Shown piece by piece: positions 50,355 through 59,454 of a DNA stretch of 64,000 nucleotides (its first letter is position 1; each line of letters opens with the position of its first letter). The position numbers and the translations under genes are program-made. This stretch comes from Dyadobacter psychrophilus. Lineage in GTDB: Bacteria; Bacteroidota; Bacteroidia; Cytophagales; Spirosomataceae. The stretch spans positions 310,001 through 374,000 of the forward strand of contig NZ_FUZA01000006.1 of NCBI RefSeq assembly GCF_900167945.1, given 5' to 3'. The notes below the pieces were generated by a model, which did no database searches, was not told where the DNA came from, and worked only from the letters and a program-made list of their open reading frames with translations.

Positions 50355-51617
50355 TTATTCTTTGTGACTTCCTGTGGCGATCATCGCGCAACGGAAACCA
50401 ACCATTGCAGTCGCTGAATCCTGATCCATGTAGCGACGTGTTCCTGGTGAAAGCCAGTATGCAACGTCTGACCAAGAACCGCCTTTGAACACTCTCAGGT
50501 TATCATTTACAAGAGAGTTGCTGTTTTTGCTATCGTAATTTTTAGCCTCATCCTGATAACCATCACGACGGAAAGAGTTCAAGTCATTAACGTCACTGTT
50601 TGAAAGCGGGCGATAAACGTCATAAACCCACTCACTCACGTTTCCTGCCATGTCATACAACCCGTTGTCGTTTGCTGGATATGAACGAATTTCTTGTGTA
50701 ATGATAGCTCCGTCATTGGATTTACCTGCAATACCCGCGTAGTCACCAGGACCGCGTTTAAAGTTTGCCAGCATTGTTCCCTGCTTACGGCCACGTGGCT
50801 GACGCATTGTGGAACCGTCCCATGGATAAATTCTCTGATTGGACTGGTTCTCATCAGAATATTGTGTTCCGATCATTGCCATAGCAGCGTATTCAAACTC
50901 TGCTTCTGTTGGAAGGCGGTATGGAGGCATTACGTAACCACTTTCAATTCTAAGCTGTGGTGCCGGTGCGTCCGTAGAAGCAACTGCTGCATCTGCTGCT
51001 GCTGCATCTTTCTTCTTTTTGCCAAAAGAGAAACCTTTTTTCTTCTTGCCTCCCGCTGCTGCTTGCCCTGCTGTATTGTTGGCCTGACTTACCGCTGCTG
51101 TTCTCCATGCGCAATAATCATTCGCCTGAACCCATGACACACCCACAACCGGATATAAACGGAAGCCCGGGTGACGCAAATACATGGTTACATATGAATC
51201 GTTGAATGATAATTCATTATACCATACGTTGGTATCAGGCAATGCTTTACTGTAAAATTCTTCAGATGAATCTCTTTGAACTGCGTTTAAATATTCAAGA
51301 TAGTGGACGTTTGCCACCTCTGTCTGGTCCATATAAAAGGATTGGATACTGACAGTACGTTTTGGATTGTCCCGTCTGCTCATCACCTCTTCCTCCAACG
51401 AACCCATTGTAAACCGGCCACCTTCGATATAAACAAGGTCGGGGCCTGCTGGCAATGCTTTGTACTGTTTGACCTCAAATCCGTCTTTGCCATTGTAAGC
51501 CAAACCCGTTTTAGAGCTTGTTTTACCAGGTTTAAGACTGGTTGGTCGCTTCTTTTTACTACATGAAGTAGCGGCTAATAACACAATCAGAATCAACGCG
51601 ATCGACCGGATACCCAT
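50355..51617 (-). CDS. gldJ: Gliding motility/T9SS lipoprotein GldJ
   Basis: A 420-residue lipoprotein with a signal ending LAATSC and a formylglycine-generating-enzyme/sulfatase-modifying-factor fold. The sequence GPDLVYIEGGRFTMGSLEEEV, FYMDQTEVANVHYLEYL, VVGVSWVQANDYCAWRT and DMAGNVSEWVYDVYRP matches GldJ rather than GldK. A Lys/Ala-rich low-complexity insert with GGKKKKGFSFGKKKKDAAAA sits near residues 185-205. The catalytic cysteines of true FGE enzymes are not expected. GldJ stabilises the gliding/T9SS machinery in Flavobacterium. ATG 51617 (MGIRSIALIL) chosen over an ATG 18 nt upstream. A TACATTTG box is at 51685-51692. Confidence 0.92.
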   Translation of the reverse strand: MGIRSIALILIVLLAATSCSKKKRPTSLKPGKTSSKTGLAYNGKDGFEVKQYKALPAGPDLVYIEGGRFTMGSLEEEVMSRRDNPKRTVSIQSFYMDQTEVANVHYLEYLNAVQRDSSEEFYSKALPDTNVWYNELSFNDSYVTMYLRHPGFRLYPVVGVSWVQANDYCAWRTAAVSQANNTAGQAAAGGKKKKGFSFGKKKKDAAAADAAVASTDAPAPQLRIESGYVMPPYRLPTEAEFEYAAMAMIGTQYSDENQSNQRIYPWDGSTMRQPRGRKQGTMLANFKRGPGDYAGIAGKSNDGAIITQEIRSYPANDNGLYDMAGNVSEWVYDVYRPLSNSDVNDLNSFRRDGYQDEAKNYDSKNSNSLVNDNLRVFKGGSWSDVAYWLSPGTRRYMDQDSATAMVGFRCAMIATGSHKE

Positions 51618-51754
51618 CTTATGCATGCAAATCATTGCTTTAAAGTGACTTAAGTGTTTGGTATTTTTATAGTATGCGAAATCGCAAATGTAAGAAATGA
51701 AAAGAAATTATTTTTAAAAATCAATTATCAGGCCACATTGCATTAATCAAATAA

Positions 51755-51824
51755 CCCGGTCATCGTGACCCCGTCATCGTGACCCGGTCAATGCGACCCA
51801 GTCATCGTGACCCGGTCATCTCCA
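51755..51824. repeat. Five 14-bp tandem repeats across the mfd 3' end
   Basis: Five tandem copies of CCCGGTCATCGTGA-like units at 51755-51768, 51769-51782, 51783-51796, 51797-51810 and 51811-51824; the middle three match 11-13 of 14 bases. On the minus strand the unit is about ATGACCGGGTCACG. The mfd stop (51802-51804) is inside the array; the last codons before it (M-T-G-S-R) come from the repeat. Confidence 0.88.
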
Positions 51825-54800
51825 TAAGGACCTTCCTGGCTTGCTCTATGCTTTTGATGTCTTCACAAATGAGCATTAACTTACCTTTCTGGTCTTTTAA
51901 AGCAATTTTTCTTGGGTGTTGTTTAATATAATCAATCACCATTCCGAACTTCGGAGACTGAAAGAATTCATCGTTCTGCGAAGTAACGAAGTAGCCTTTC
52001 AATGTATTGCTTTTCAAAGTTAATTTTTCAAAGTGCAAAAGCTCCGCTTCCCATCGCAAACGCACCATTTTCAGCAAATCTTCTACTTCCGCAGGAATCG
52101 GGCCAAACCGGTCTAAAATCTCTTTCTCAAACCTGCCCAGTTCGTCCTCGGTCGAAATATTGTCAAGGCGGGTATATAACGACAATCTTTCTGAAATATT
52201 TTTGACATAATCGTCCGGAATCAATGTTGCAAAATCCGTCTCGATCTGACAATCCGGAACCAACTTTGAAGGCAAGCCTAATGCAGTCGAGAACAGATCT
52301 TTAAACTCATTATTTTTCAATTCAGAAACCGCTTCATCCAGCATTTTGTGATACAATTCATACCCCAGATCGTTCACAAAACCGCTTTGCTCCGCACCAA
52401 GCAAGTTCCCGGCGCCACGAATGTCCAAATCGCGCATAGCGACTTTGAAACCGTCACCTAACTCAGAAAATTCTTCCAATGTTTGCAAACGCTTCCGCGA
52501 ATCGCTTGCCAGTGTAGAAACAGAAGGTGTCAGCAAATAACAAAAGGCCTTTCTATTGGAACGCCCTACACGCCCGCGCATCTGGTGCAGGTCAGACAAA
52601 CCGAACATATGCGCCGAATTGATAATGATCGTGTTCGCATTCGCAATGTCAATTCCAGACTCAATAATGTTGGTTGAAACCAGCACATCATATTCGCCTT
52701 CGATAAAGTTGACCATTACTTTTTCGAGCTTATCACCGTCCATTTGGCCGTGCGCAACGCCTATGCGCACGTCAGGAACGAGCCTTAATATAATGTTTGC
52801 GATGGATTCAATGTCGTTCACGCGGTTATGGACGAAGAAAACTTGCCCGCCCCGCTGCACCTCAAAGCTGATCGCGTCGCGGATAAACTCTTCACTGAAT
52901 GTATGCACTTCCGTCGTAACCGGCTGACGGTTAGGCGGCGGCGTTGCGATCACCGAAAGGTCGCGTGCACCCATGAGCGAGAAATGCAATGTTCTTGGAA
53001 TAGGCGTCGCCGTTAATGTCAAAACGTCCACATTAACCCGCATTTCTTTGAGCCTGTCTTTGGCTTTCACACCGAATTTCTGCTCTTCATCCACGATCAG
53101 GAGCCCAAGATCTTTGAATTTCACATCCTTATTCAGAATGCGGTGTGTTCCTATTAATATGTCAATTTTGCCTTCCTCTGCTTCTTTCAGTGTCTCTTTA
53201 ATCTCTTTTGGTGATTTGAAACGGTTGATATAACCCACTTTTGCAGGGAAATCGCCCAATCGCTCGCTGAATGTCTTGAAATGCTGCATTGCCAGAATGG
53301 TGGTAGGAACCAAAACGGCAACCTGTTTACTGTCACAAACGGCCTTAAATGCTGCCCGGATCGCAATTTCTGTTTTACCAAAACCCACATCCCCGCACAC
53401 CAGCCTGTCCATCGGATGCGCTTTTTCCATATCCTCTTTTACATTCGCAGTCGCCGTGGCCTGATCGGGCGTGTCTTCATATATAAAGGACGATTCCAGC
53501 TCAGCCTGCATATAATTGTCAGGCGAGAACGGAAACCCGGGAGCTTGCCGACGCTTGGCATACAACGCAATAAGTTCGTGCGCGATGTCTTTGAGCTGCT
53601 TCTTAACCTTTGATTTTTTGGCTTCCCACTCACCCGAGCCCAGCTTGCTCATGGCAGGCGGTGTGCCTTCCTTGCCTGTATATTTCGCAATTTTGTGCAG
53701 GTTATGCACGCTTACGTAAAGCAGGTCATTATCTCTGTAAATAAGCCGGATCGCTTCCTGCTCTTTACCATTTACATCTTTCCGCTCCATGCCCGCAAAT
53801 CGTCCAATCCCATAATCCACATGGGTTACAAAATCACCTGGATGCAGTGATTTGAGCTCTTTTAATGTGATCGCCTTTGATTTGCTGAACTTTTCTTTGA
53901 GCCTGTATTTATGAAAACGGGCAAAAATCTGGTGGTCCGTATAACAGGCAACCTTTAAATTGTCGTCCACAAATCCCTCTCGCAACGAAATGTGCATGGG
54001 CCGGAATTTGACAAATGGGTCCAGGTCTTCAAAAATCCTTTCGAGTCGGTCGAGCTGTTTAGGCTGCTCGGCGACGATAATGTTGACATAACCTTTCGAT
54101 TGATTTTCAGAAAGGTCGTCAAGCAATCTTTTGAAGTCTTTATTAAATGAAGGCTGTGGCTTGGAAGAATAGGGAAGCTTGTTCTCTGTTTTGAAATAAC
54201 CTTTTTTACCAAATTCTACGGTTTTAAACTTCTTAACCTGATTCAGAAATCCCCGGCGCGTTTCAAAAAGGTCCTGCGGATTGGAAACGATCTGAATGCC
54301 GCCGCCCGTGACTTCCTGCAGTGCTTTTTCCGCTTTTTCAAAACAATTTTCAATAATTTCCAATGTCAGCTCAGCATCCTTAAACCACAACACCGTTTCG
54401 GGAGCAAAGAAGTTAAGGAACGACTCGCGCGTTTCATGCGAAAGTTTCTGCTGAATGTCCGGCACAATGTTGATCTGCTTCGCCGTTTCAAGCGAGAGCT
54501 GCGTGTCCGGATCGAAGGAACGAATGCTTTCCACTTCATCCCCAAACAGCTCGATACGAAATGGATGTTCATTAGCGAAAGAAAAAACATCCAAAATCCC
54601 GCCACGGACTGAAAATTGACCTGCCTCAAAAACAAAGTCAGCAATCTCAAACCCATAACTGGTCAAAAACTCCGTCAGGAACGACGGATCGAGCTTTTCT
54701 CCAACCTTAACCGAGAATGTATTGGCTTTCAGTGAACGCTTGTTGATCACTTTTTCAAACAGAGCTTCGGGATAAGTGACAATTTGCGTTGGCACCGATT

Positions 54801-55155
54801 TGCTGGCGCTGAGCTTATTAAGAATTTCGCCGCGCATCAGCACATTGGCATTATCCACCTCTTCGTAATGATATGGGCGCTTATAAGAAGTTGGATAAAA
54901 CAGGACCTCGGTTTTGCCGATCAGATTCTGCAAATCGTTCTGGAAATAAGCCGCTTCTTCTCGATCACTCAAAATGTAAACGGCGGGGCCCTTCTTTTTT
55001 TCCTGAATGGACGCAGCAACAACCGCATCGAGGCTCCCAACCAATCCTTTGATTTGAACATGCACCGCTTCGGGATCTTTCGAGGCAATTTGTGTGCTCA
55101 GGATGTCCAGATAACTATCTCCCTTGTACAGTGTTAGTAAGTCTTTAACTTCCAA
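51802..55155 (-). CDS. mfd: Transcription-repair coupling factor
   Basis: A 1117-residue ATP-dependent translocase that removes stalled RNA polymerase and recruits UvrA. Order: UvrB-homology region (about 1-340), RNA polymerase interaction domain with LHPGDFVTHVDYGIGRFAGM near 443, translocase RecG-like helicase motifs (DRLVCGDVGFGKTEIAIRAAF near 590; GTHRILNKDV; DEEQKFGVKAKDRLK; TLTATPIPRTLHFSLMGARD) and the C-terminal TRCF domain. Family length is 1100-1200. Two unusual features lie at its ends: a terminator-like hairpin in its leader and the 14-bp repeats at its stop. Confidence 0.97.
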   Translation of the reverse strand: MEVKDLLTLYKGDSYLDILSTQIASKDPEAVHVQIKGLVGSLDAVVAASIQEKKKGPAVYILSDREEAAYFQNDLQNLIGKTEVLFYPTSYKRPYHYEEVDNANVLMRGEILNKLSASKSVPTQIVTYPEALFEKVINKRSLKANTFSVKVGEKLDPSFLTEFLTSYGFEIADFVFEAGQFSVRGGILDVFSFANEHPFRIELFGDEVESIRSFDPDTQLSLETAKQINIVPDIQQKLSHETRESFLNFFAPETVLWFKDAELTLEIIENCFEKAEKALQEVTGGGIQIVSNPQDLFETRRGFLNQVKKFKTVEFGKKGYFKTENKLPYSSKPQPSFNKDFKRLLDDLSENQSKGYVNIIVAEQPKQLDRLERIFEDLDPFVKFRPMHISLREGFVDDNLKVACYTDHQIFARFHKYRLKEKFSKSKAITLKELKSLHPGDFVTHVDYGIGRFAGMERKDVNGKEQEAIRLIYRDNDLLYVSVHNLHKIAKYTGKEGTPPAMSKLGSGEWEAKKSKVKKQLKDIAHELIALYAKRRQAPGFPFSPDNYMQAELESSFIYEDTPDQATATANVKEDMEKAHPMDRLVCGDVGFGKTEIAIRAAFKAVCDSKQVAVLVPTTILAMQHFKTFSERLGDFPAKVGYINRFKSPKEIKETLKEAEEGKIDILIGTHRILNKDVKFKDLGLLIVDEEQKFGVKAKDRLKEMRVNVDVLTLTATPIPRTLHFSLMGARDLSVIATPPPNRQPVTTEVHTFSEEFIRDAISFEVQRGGQVFFVHNRVNDIESIANIILRLVPDVRIGVAHGQMDGDKLEKVMVNFIEGEYDVLVSTNIIESGIDIANANTIIINSAHMFGLSDLHQMRGRVGRSNRKAFCYLLTPSVSTLASDSRKRLQTLEEFSELGDGFKVAMRDLDIRGAGNLLGAEQSGFVNDLGYELYHKMLDEAVSELKNNEFKDLFSTALGLPSKLVPDCQIETDFATLIPDDYVKNISERLSLYTRLDNISTEDELGRFEKEILDRFGPIPAEVEDLLKMVRLRWEAELLHFEKLTLKSNTLKGYFVTSQNDEFFQSPKFGMVIDYIKQHPRKIALKDQKGKLMLICEDIKSIEQARKVLMEMTGSR

Positions 55156-55200
55156 TTATATAAAGTAATAAAGCGGTGATTCGCTACGTGAATACAAATG

Positions 55201-55233
55201 CAAAAAGCCGTTTCAGGATTTTCCCTGACCGGC
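55201..55233 (-). terminator. Terminator-like hairpin in the mfd leader
   Basis: On the minus strand GCCG (55230-55233) and CAGG (55224-55227) pair with CCTG (55214-55217) and CGGC (55207-55210), with an asymmetric internal loop, followed by TTTTTG. It lies in the 5' untranslated region about 45 nt before mfd, downstream of the mfd promoter. On the plus strand the hairpin is followed by a TTTTAAA stretch. Confidence 0.6.
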
Positions 55234-55322
55234 ATTTTAAATAACAATGGATTGGTACAAAATGTTTGCCAATGTGGTCGGTTTGCAAACTGTTGCCAAT
55301 TTATAAACCGCGTTTCCTGATA

Positions 55323-55354
55323 CAAAAATAGCTCGAAACCCAGAACACGGCAAA
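55323..55354 (-). promoter_or_regulatory. mfd promoter, full Bacteroidota consensus
   Basis: On the minus strand TTTG (55351-55354), a 20-nt spacer and TATTTTTG (55323-55330) match the -33/-7 consensus completely. The predicted start leaves a leader of about 160 nt before mfd. Confidence 0.72.
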
Positions 55355-55362
55355 TTACAAAA

Positions 55363-55396
55363 TTGTTAATCGGCCGGAGGCTAATATATTTAGCCT
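55363..55396 (+). promoter_or_regulatory. pnuC promoter with overlapping inverted repeat
   Basis: TTG (55363-55365), a 19-nt spacer and TATATTTA (55385-55392; one base off TAnnTTTG). An inverted repeat AGGCTAA-N5-TTAGCCT (55378-55384 / 55390-55396) covers the -7 box, a position suited to a repressor. It is 25 nt before the pnuC start. Confidence 0.6.
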
Positions 55397-55420
55397 AATA
55401 ATTTTTTAAAAACGTAAAAT

Positions 55421-56038
55421 ATGACCGATTGGCTCAATCAAACCATTTCATTGGCCGGCATTGCCACCACCTGGCTGGAAATATTGGGCTTTATCACCGG
55501 CGTGATCTGCGTTTACCTGAATACACAGCAAAATGTATGGGGATGGTTTTTCGGGATTATTAATGCTGTCCTATATGCCATTGTGTTCTGGCAGGTCAGA
55601 CTTTATGCCGATACAGGCTTGCAAGGCTATTACTTCCTTACGAGCATTTATGGGTGGTGGATGTGGAAATTTGGTGGAAAAAATCATGACGGGATCAATG
55701 TAACGCGAACGCCAGCCCGGATGTATCCTATTTTCGGACTGGTTTTTATCGCTATAACCGCTTCCTGGGGATTTTTATTAGGAAAATTTACAGACGCCAG
55801 CCTCACTTATGCAGATTCCGCATTAACCGTCGCCAGCCTGATTGGCCAATGGATGATGGCACGTAAATATCTGGAAAACTGGATATTATGGATCATTGCG
55901 GATGCTTGCTATGTGGTTATGTATTTCTACAAAGACCTGCATCTTACCGCAATACTGTATGCTGTTTTTCTTGCCTTAGCTGTTGGCGGTTACGTGCAAT
56001 GGAAGCGCGATTTATCGCGAAATGCGGCGGTTATCTAG
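55421..56038 (+). CDS. pnuC: PnuC-family nicotinamide riboside transporter
   Basis: A 205-residue integral membrane protein with about seven transmembrane helices and the PnuC motifs LEILGFITGVICVYLNTQQNVWGW (two adjacent blocks near residues 14-37) and the Trp-rich YGWWMWK near 82. PnuC proteins bring in nicotinamide riboside for NAD synthesis; some Bacteroidota homologues (PnuT) carry thiamine. No TPP riboswitch or thiamine gene is adjacent, so the NAD-precursor role is favoured. Confidence 0.9.
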   Translation: MTDWLNQTISLAGIATTWLEILGFITGVICVYLNTQQNVWGWFFGIINAVLYAIVFWQVRLYADTGLQGYYFLTSIYGWWMWKFGGKNHDGINVTRTPARMYPIFGLVFIAITASWGFLLGKFTDASLTYADSALTVASLIGQWMMARKYLENWILWIIADACYVVMYFYKDLHLTAILYAVFLALAVGGYVQWKRDLSRNAAVI

Positions 56039-56044
56039 CTTTTT

Positions 56045-56491
56045 TCAGCTCAAAACCCAATAAGGAATTTCCTGCTCTTCCAGCAATGTCCTGATCCGGT
56101 CCGAGTCGTGAAAAATGATTTGTAATTCTTTTCTGGGCGTGCCTTCTTCTTCCTCGTCCATCCATTTCCAATCCTCCGCAGTGGCATCCAGAATATCAAT
56201 AACGGACAGCAGCTTTTCTTCGGATTTCTCCTTTGCGAGCCAGTCAGCCGAATTTTCAATATAAATGATGACTTTTTGCTCTTTGATCCATTCCAGATCA
56301 TTCAGCATTTCGTCCAGCGCATCCAGGTTTTTCCCGTCATACTCCGGGAAGTGCATGGCTGTTGAAATTTCTTCGTAAAAATCTTTAAGCGAAGTGGCTT
56401 TACGGCCGTCAATTTGGGCGATGAAAGCGCCCAGGAACAAGGTCCGGACATCCGATTGCTCCCTGGCGATCAGGAAGTGTGTGTTCTTCAT
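56045..56491 (-). CDS. Barstar-family (barnase inhibitor-like) protein
   Basis: A 148-residue protein with the barstar-fold signature MHFPEYDGKNLDALDEMLNDLEWI near residues 45-68 (given here as two adjacent halves: MHFPEYDGKNLDALDEML and NDLEWI). Barstar proteins inhibit barnase-like RNases, but many family members have no known RNase partner, and none is seen here. ATG 56491 (MKNTHFLIAREQ) is preferred over the upstream frame start at 56548. The gene follows the cytochrome/LRR gene by 57 nt. Confidence 0.85.
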   Translation of the reverse strand: MKNTHFLIAREQSDVRTLFLGAFIAQIDGRKATSLKDFYEEISTAMHFPEYDGKNLDALDEMLNDLEWIKEQKVIIYIENSADWLAKEKSEEKLLSVIDILDATAEDWKWMDEEEEGTPRKELQIIFHDSDRIRTLLEEQEIPYWVLS

Positions 56492-56548
56492 ATTTTTCGG
56501 CGGATTACAAGGTTGCAAGTTAGAAAAAATAAGATTGCAACATTGCAA

Positions 56549-58048
56549 TTAAGGTGCCTTTGATTTTGCCTTTATTGCGGTAGTATCGCCAGCTTTCAAA
56601 AATTCGGCGACCGCTGCTTCGTTAAAACCATTCACTACCATAAGATTGGAATTCTTTCTACTCACCTCACGCACAGCAGAGTCCGTTGCAGCAGACTGCC
56701 AAACGTAAATGGAACGAAGTCCTTTGAATGTTGCAGCCTCCTTGAGTCCGGCATCGCTAACTTTCGTATCCACCAGATTAATGTATTCGAGCAAAGGCAG
56801 GTTTTTCAAATTCGCAAGTCCTGCATCGGTAACAATGGTGTGCTCTAAATGCAGCTTATTCAAATTTTTAAACTTCTGCATTTCTTTCAAAGCTGCGTCT
56901 GTTATTTTGGTGTCACCCAGTTTCAGCCAGGCAATCTGCTGGGCAACCGGCGCGAGTAACGCCATATCTTTATCCGTAAAATCAGGCGCATTTACTGCAC
57001 TTACTTCAAGCAAATTCTGATCCTGCGCCAATGCATTTACAATCAGCCCGGCTTTTTTTAACGCAGCCAGGTCTTTTTCATCGGCCGCCGGCACCTTTAC
57101 ATTTTGAATGGCTGAAACCGCACTTTTTGTCGCCGCATTGCCCGTTCCGCTCGTTCCCAACGCTGCCAAAGCGGGTTTTACCTGTTCCGAAATAGTGAGT
57201 TCTGCCACTTTTTTATCGGCAGGCGCTCCCTGATCGATCCACCAGGAAATTAACGTGATCTGATCGGCTGTTAGCTGCGGTTTGCCTTTTGGCGGCATAT
57301 GGTCGTCGTCATTTTCGGGAAGGAGGCAGCGTTTGATCATATCGCTTTCCGCACTTTTGCCGGCAATAAAAGCAGGCCCGCCTTCGCCACCTTTTACCAG
57401 TAAAGCCAGCTGGTCCATTCGTAAATCGCCCTTTTGCTTGCTTTCGTTATGACATTGCACACATCGCATTTCCAGGATCGGCTGCACAACATCTTTATAA
57501 ACCAGTGCCTGGTTGACGTCAGCCAGTGGTTTTATTTCTGTAATTGTCTCTTTGGCCGGCGACATTCCGGCCAGGCTTCGGAATGGTTCTGGTGTATATT
57601 GGGTCAAATATTCTTCCCCATGCGTAAGCGATCCACCATCATGCCCCGCAGAGAGCAATAACAATGTTGCTATTGCAAACGCAGGCAAATAAATCATTGA
57701 ACTATAAGGAATTACCCGCTGAAAACGATCCGACTTGACGAGCCACGCAATCCATGCAAAAACAGCAACGCCTATGCCCTGCCACATATGGTCACTCAGC
57801 AAATCTGCATCATAACCGCCTCCTAGTGACAGTAAATAACCCGCTATGCACGCTATGGTGGCACTTATGGCAGACCAAAACAGAATAAAAGAAACTGTTC
57901 CTTCACTAACCGCAACCTTACCTGTGCGGCGCCCGATTTCGAGGAATGCTGCAATCAGCAAAAATCCAATGGGCAAGTGCACCAGCACCGGATGAAACCT
58001 TCCAATAAAAAGAGCCCAGGGCGATGCCTGTAAAATGATTTGCGACAT
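56549..58048 (-). CDS. DUF2231 membrane / cytochrome c / leucine-rich-repeat fusion
   Basis: A 499-residue protein. N-terminal DUF2231-like segment with four transmembrane helices (about 15-150), starting HPVLVHLPIGFLLIAAFLEIGRR. A planctomycete-type cytochrome C domain (PSCyt1-like) has the haem motif CVQCH near residue 195 and DDDHMPPKGKPQL near 250. The C-terminal third (about 335-470) is a leucine-rich-repeat region (TDAALKEMQKFKNLNKLHLEH, TDAGLANLKNLPLLEYINL in turn). Such fusions appear in polysaccharide- and sugar-degrading loci of Planctomycetes and Bacteroidota. ATG 58048 (MSQIILQASPWALFIG) chosen over 58099. Confidence 0.8.
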   Translation of the reverse strand: MSQIILQASPWALFIGRFHPVLVHLPIGFLLIAAFLEIGRRTGKVAVSEGTVSFILFWSAISATIACIAGYLLSLGGGYDADLLSDHMWQGIGVAVFAWIAWLVKSDRFQRVIPYSSMIYLPAFAIATLLLLSAGHDGGSLTHGEEYLTQYTPEPFRSLAGMSPAKETITEIKPLADVNQALVYKDVVQPILEMRCVQCHNESKQKGDLRMDQLALLVKGGEGGPAFIAGKSAESDMIKRCLLPENDDDHMPPKGKPQLTADQITLISWWIDQGAPADKKVAELTISEQVKPALAALGTSGTGNAATKSAVSAIQNVKVPAADEKDLAALKKAGLIVNALAQDQNLLEVSAVNAPDFTDKDMALLAPVAQQIAWLKLGDTKITDAALKEMQKFKNLNKLHLEHTIVTDAGLANLKNLPLLEYINLVDTKVSDAGLKEAATFKGLRSIYVWQSAATDSAVREVSRKNSNLMVVNGFNEAAVAEFLKAGDTTAIKAKSKAP

Positions 58049-58074
58049 GGAGGGTGAAGGATTAGAATAGCATT

Positions 58075-58395
58075 TTATAACCGGAAAACTTCTGGACAAG
58101 CAACGGTTTTAGGAGAATTATCGCCATTAACTTCCATTAAATCAGCCATATAGTCCCACCACTTTTTCATAATGGGTAAAGATGCCAAACTCGCTGTCTG
58201 ATCATTCGTCCCTTTCTTTTGGAATGCGAAAAGCGCTAGTGTCACCTCATCCAGAAAAATATAATATTCCTTAATGCCTGCATTTTTCAGTAAATCGGCC
58301 AGCTCAGGCCAAATCTCGTCGTGGCGTTTTTTGTATTCCGTTTCATTGCCCGGTTTCAGTTGCATCCGGAATGCTGAAATTATATCCTGCTCCAT
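58075..58395 (-). CDS. rhaM: L-rhamnose mutarotase
   Basis: A 106-residue protein matching RhaM: FRMQLKPGNETEYKKRHDEIWPE near residues 9-31 (written in two blocks, FRMQLKPGNETEY and KKRHDEIWPE, with the active-site His) and GIKEYYIFLDEVTLALFAF near 42. RhaM interconverts alpha and beta anomers of L-rhamnose. ATG 58395 (MEQDIISAFRMQL) gives the normal family length; the frame to 58446 adds a non-conserved tail. It precedes the DUF2231 fusion gene by 26 nt and is 103 nt after phyH. Confidence 0.9.
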   Translation of the reverse strand: MEQDIISAFRMQLKPGNETEYKKRHDEIWPELADLLKNAGIKEYYIFLDEVTLALFAFQKKGTNDQTASLASLPIMKKWWDYMADLMEVNGDNSPKTVACPEVFRL

Positions 58396-58498
58396 AAAGT
58401 GCTTCGTTATGCTTTGTTGGTCTGAAAATGGCAACCGGCCACTCACAACGTTTAAGCATTCAAATGCCGATCCCTACCCGTTTTCAGTCGGATCTTTG

Positions 58499-59317
58499 TC
58501 AGAGGATCAATGGATTCAGTGGAGAATTTAATGGGCTGCCAGCTGGCAAGCCGCACATCCAGCGCTGCCGATCGGCTTCCTGGTGTTTGTTTTTGGGCTC
58601 AGTAACCTTTGCGCCATCGGCTATAAAAATGACCGTCATGACTTCGCGCATTGTTTCCGTGGATTTGTTTCCGGGAGCAGAATGCAAAGTCCAGCCATAA
58701 TGCCAGGTCGCGTCGCCCGCCTTCATAGTTTGTGCGCGCGAAACTTTGAAACCTTTATCCTGAATGAATTTTTCGAGCATGGCTTCTGATTCATCAGAAA
58801 TCGGCACATTTTCGACGAAGCCAGCTTGGTGCGACCCTGACGCAAATGTGAGCATGCCCATATCCACATCAATGTCAATTAGCGGCATCCACATGGTAAT
58901 GGTGTTGCTGGTGTCAACTGGCCAGTAATATTGGTCCTGGTGCCACGGCGTAAACCCACCGCCAGGCTCCTTATACAGAGCCTGGTCGTGGTAAATTCTG
59001 ACATTCTCTACTCCCAGCAAGTCAGCGGCAATTTTCCCGAAGCGTTTGGCAAGCGCATAAGCTTTCACATTGTCATCAACTTCCCACAGATTTGTAATCT
59101 GCAAAAAAGCCTTTCCATACGTGTCCCTGTCTTCCAATTTCCGCTTTTCCGTATTGAACTTTGTTGCAGCACTGTTGATAACGTCCCTATAATGAGACAC
59201 TTCTGCTTCGTTCAACACACCTGGGATCAGCACATGACCATTCTCTCTAAAACTTTCGATCTGCGTTTCAGAAATCGCCTTAAAATCAGCCAGGTCGGGA
59301 GCAGTTAAGGTTGTCAT
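58499..59317 (-). CDS. Phytanoyl-CoA dioxygenase-like Fe(II)/2-oxoglutarate enzyme
   Basis: A 272-residue PhyH-family oxygenase. The iron ligands are visible as the HxD motif in FTPWHQDQYYW near residue 127 and the distal His in WHYGWTLHSAPGNKS near 205, followed by the 2-oxoglutarate Arg (ETMREVMTV). The substrate is unknown; family members hydroxylate diverse small molecules. It is divergent from the AraC regulator at 59455, a likely regulator of it. Confidence 0.88.
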   Translation of the reverse strand: MTTLTAPDLADFKAISETQIESFRENGHVLIPGVLNEAEVSHYRDVINSAATKFNTEKRKLEDRDTYGKAFLQITNLWEVDDNVKAYALAKRFGKIAADLLGVENVRIYHDQALYKEPGGGFTPWHQDQYYWPVDTSNTITMWMPLIDIDVDMGMLTFASGSHQAGFVENVPISDESEAMLEKFIQDKGFKVSRAQTMKAGDATWHYGWTLHSAPGNKSTETMREVMTVIFIADGAKVTEPKNKHQEADRQRWMCGLPAGSPLNSPLNPLIL

Positions 59318-59454
59318 AAAATTTTTAAGAGTTTAGAAATAATCAATTTCAAATTTCGGTTCTTTAGGGTTTGATGGTTAGGCTGATAATGGATATTTTG
59401 TGGTGAATATTATCTAATTTCATTTTCTCAAAACCATTCCGAATAAAATAGTCA

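Noticed and set aside
55134..55325. Small minus-strand ORF in the mfd leader
   Set aside because: It overlaps the mfd start and the leader hairpin, and its sequence shows no protein-like conservation pattern.
55326..55420. TPP riboswitch before pnuC
   Set aside because: The conserved TPP pocket sequences are absent and the gap is only a promoter length.
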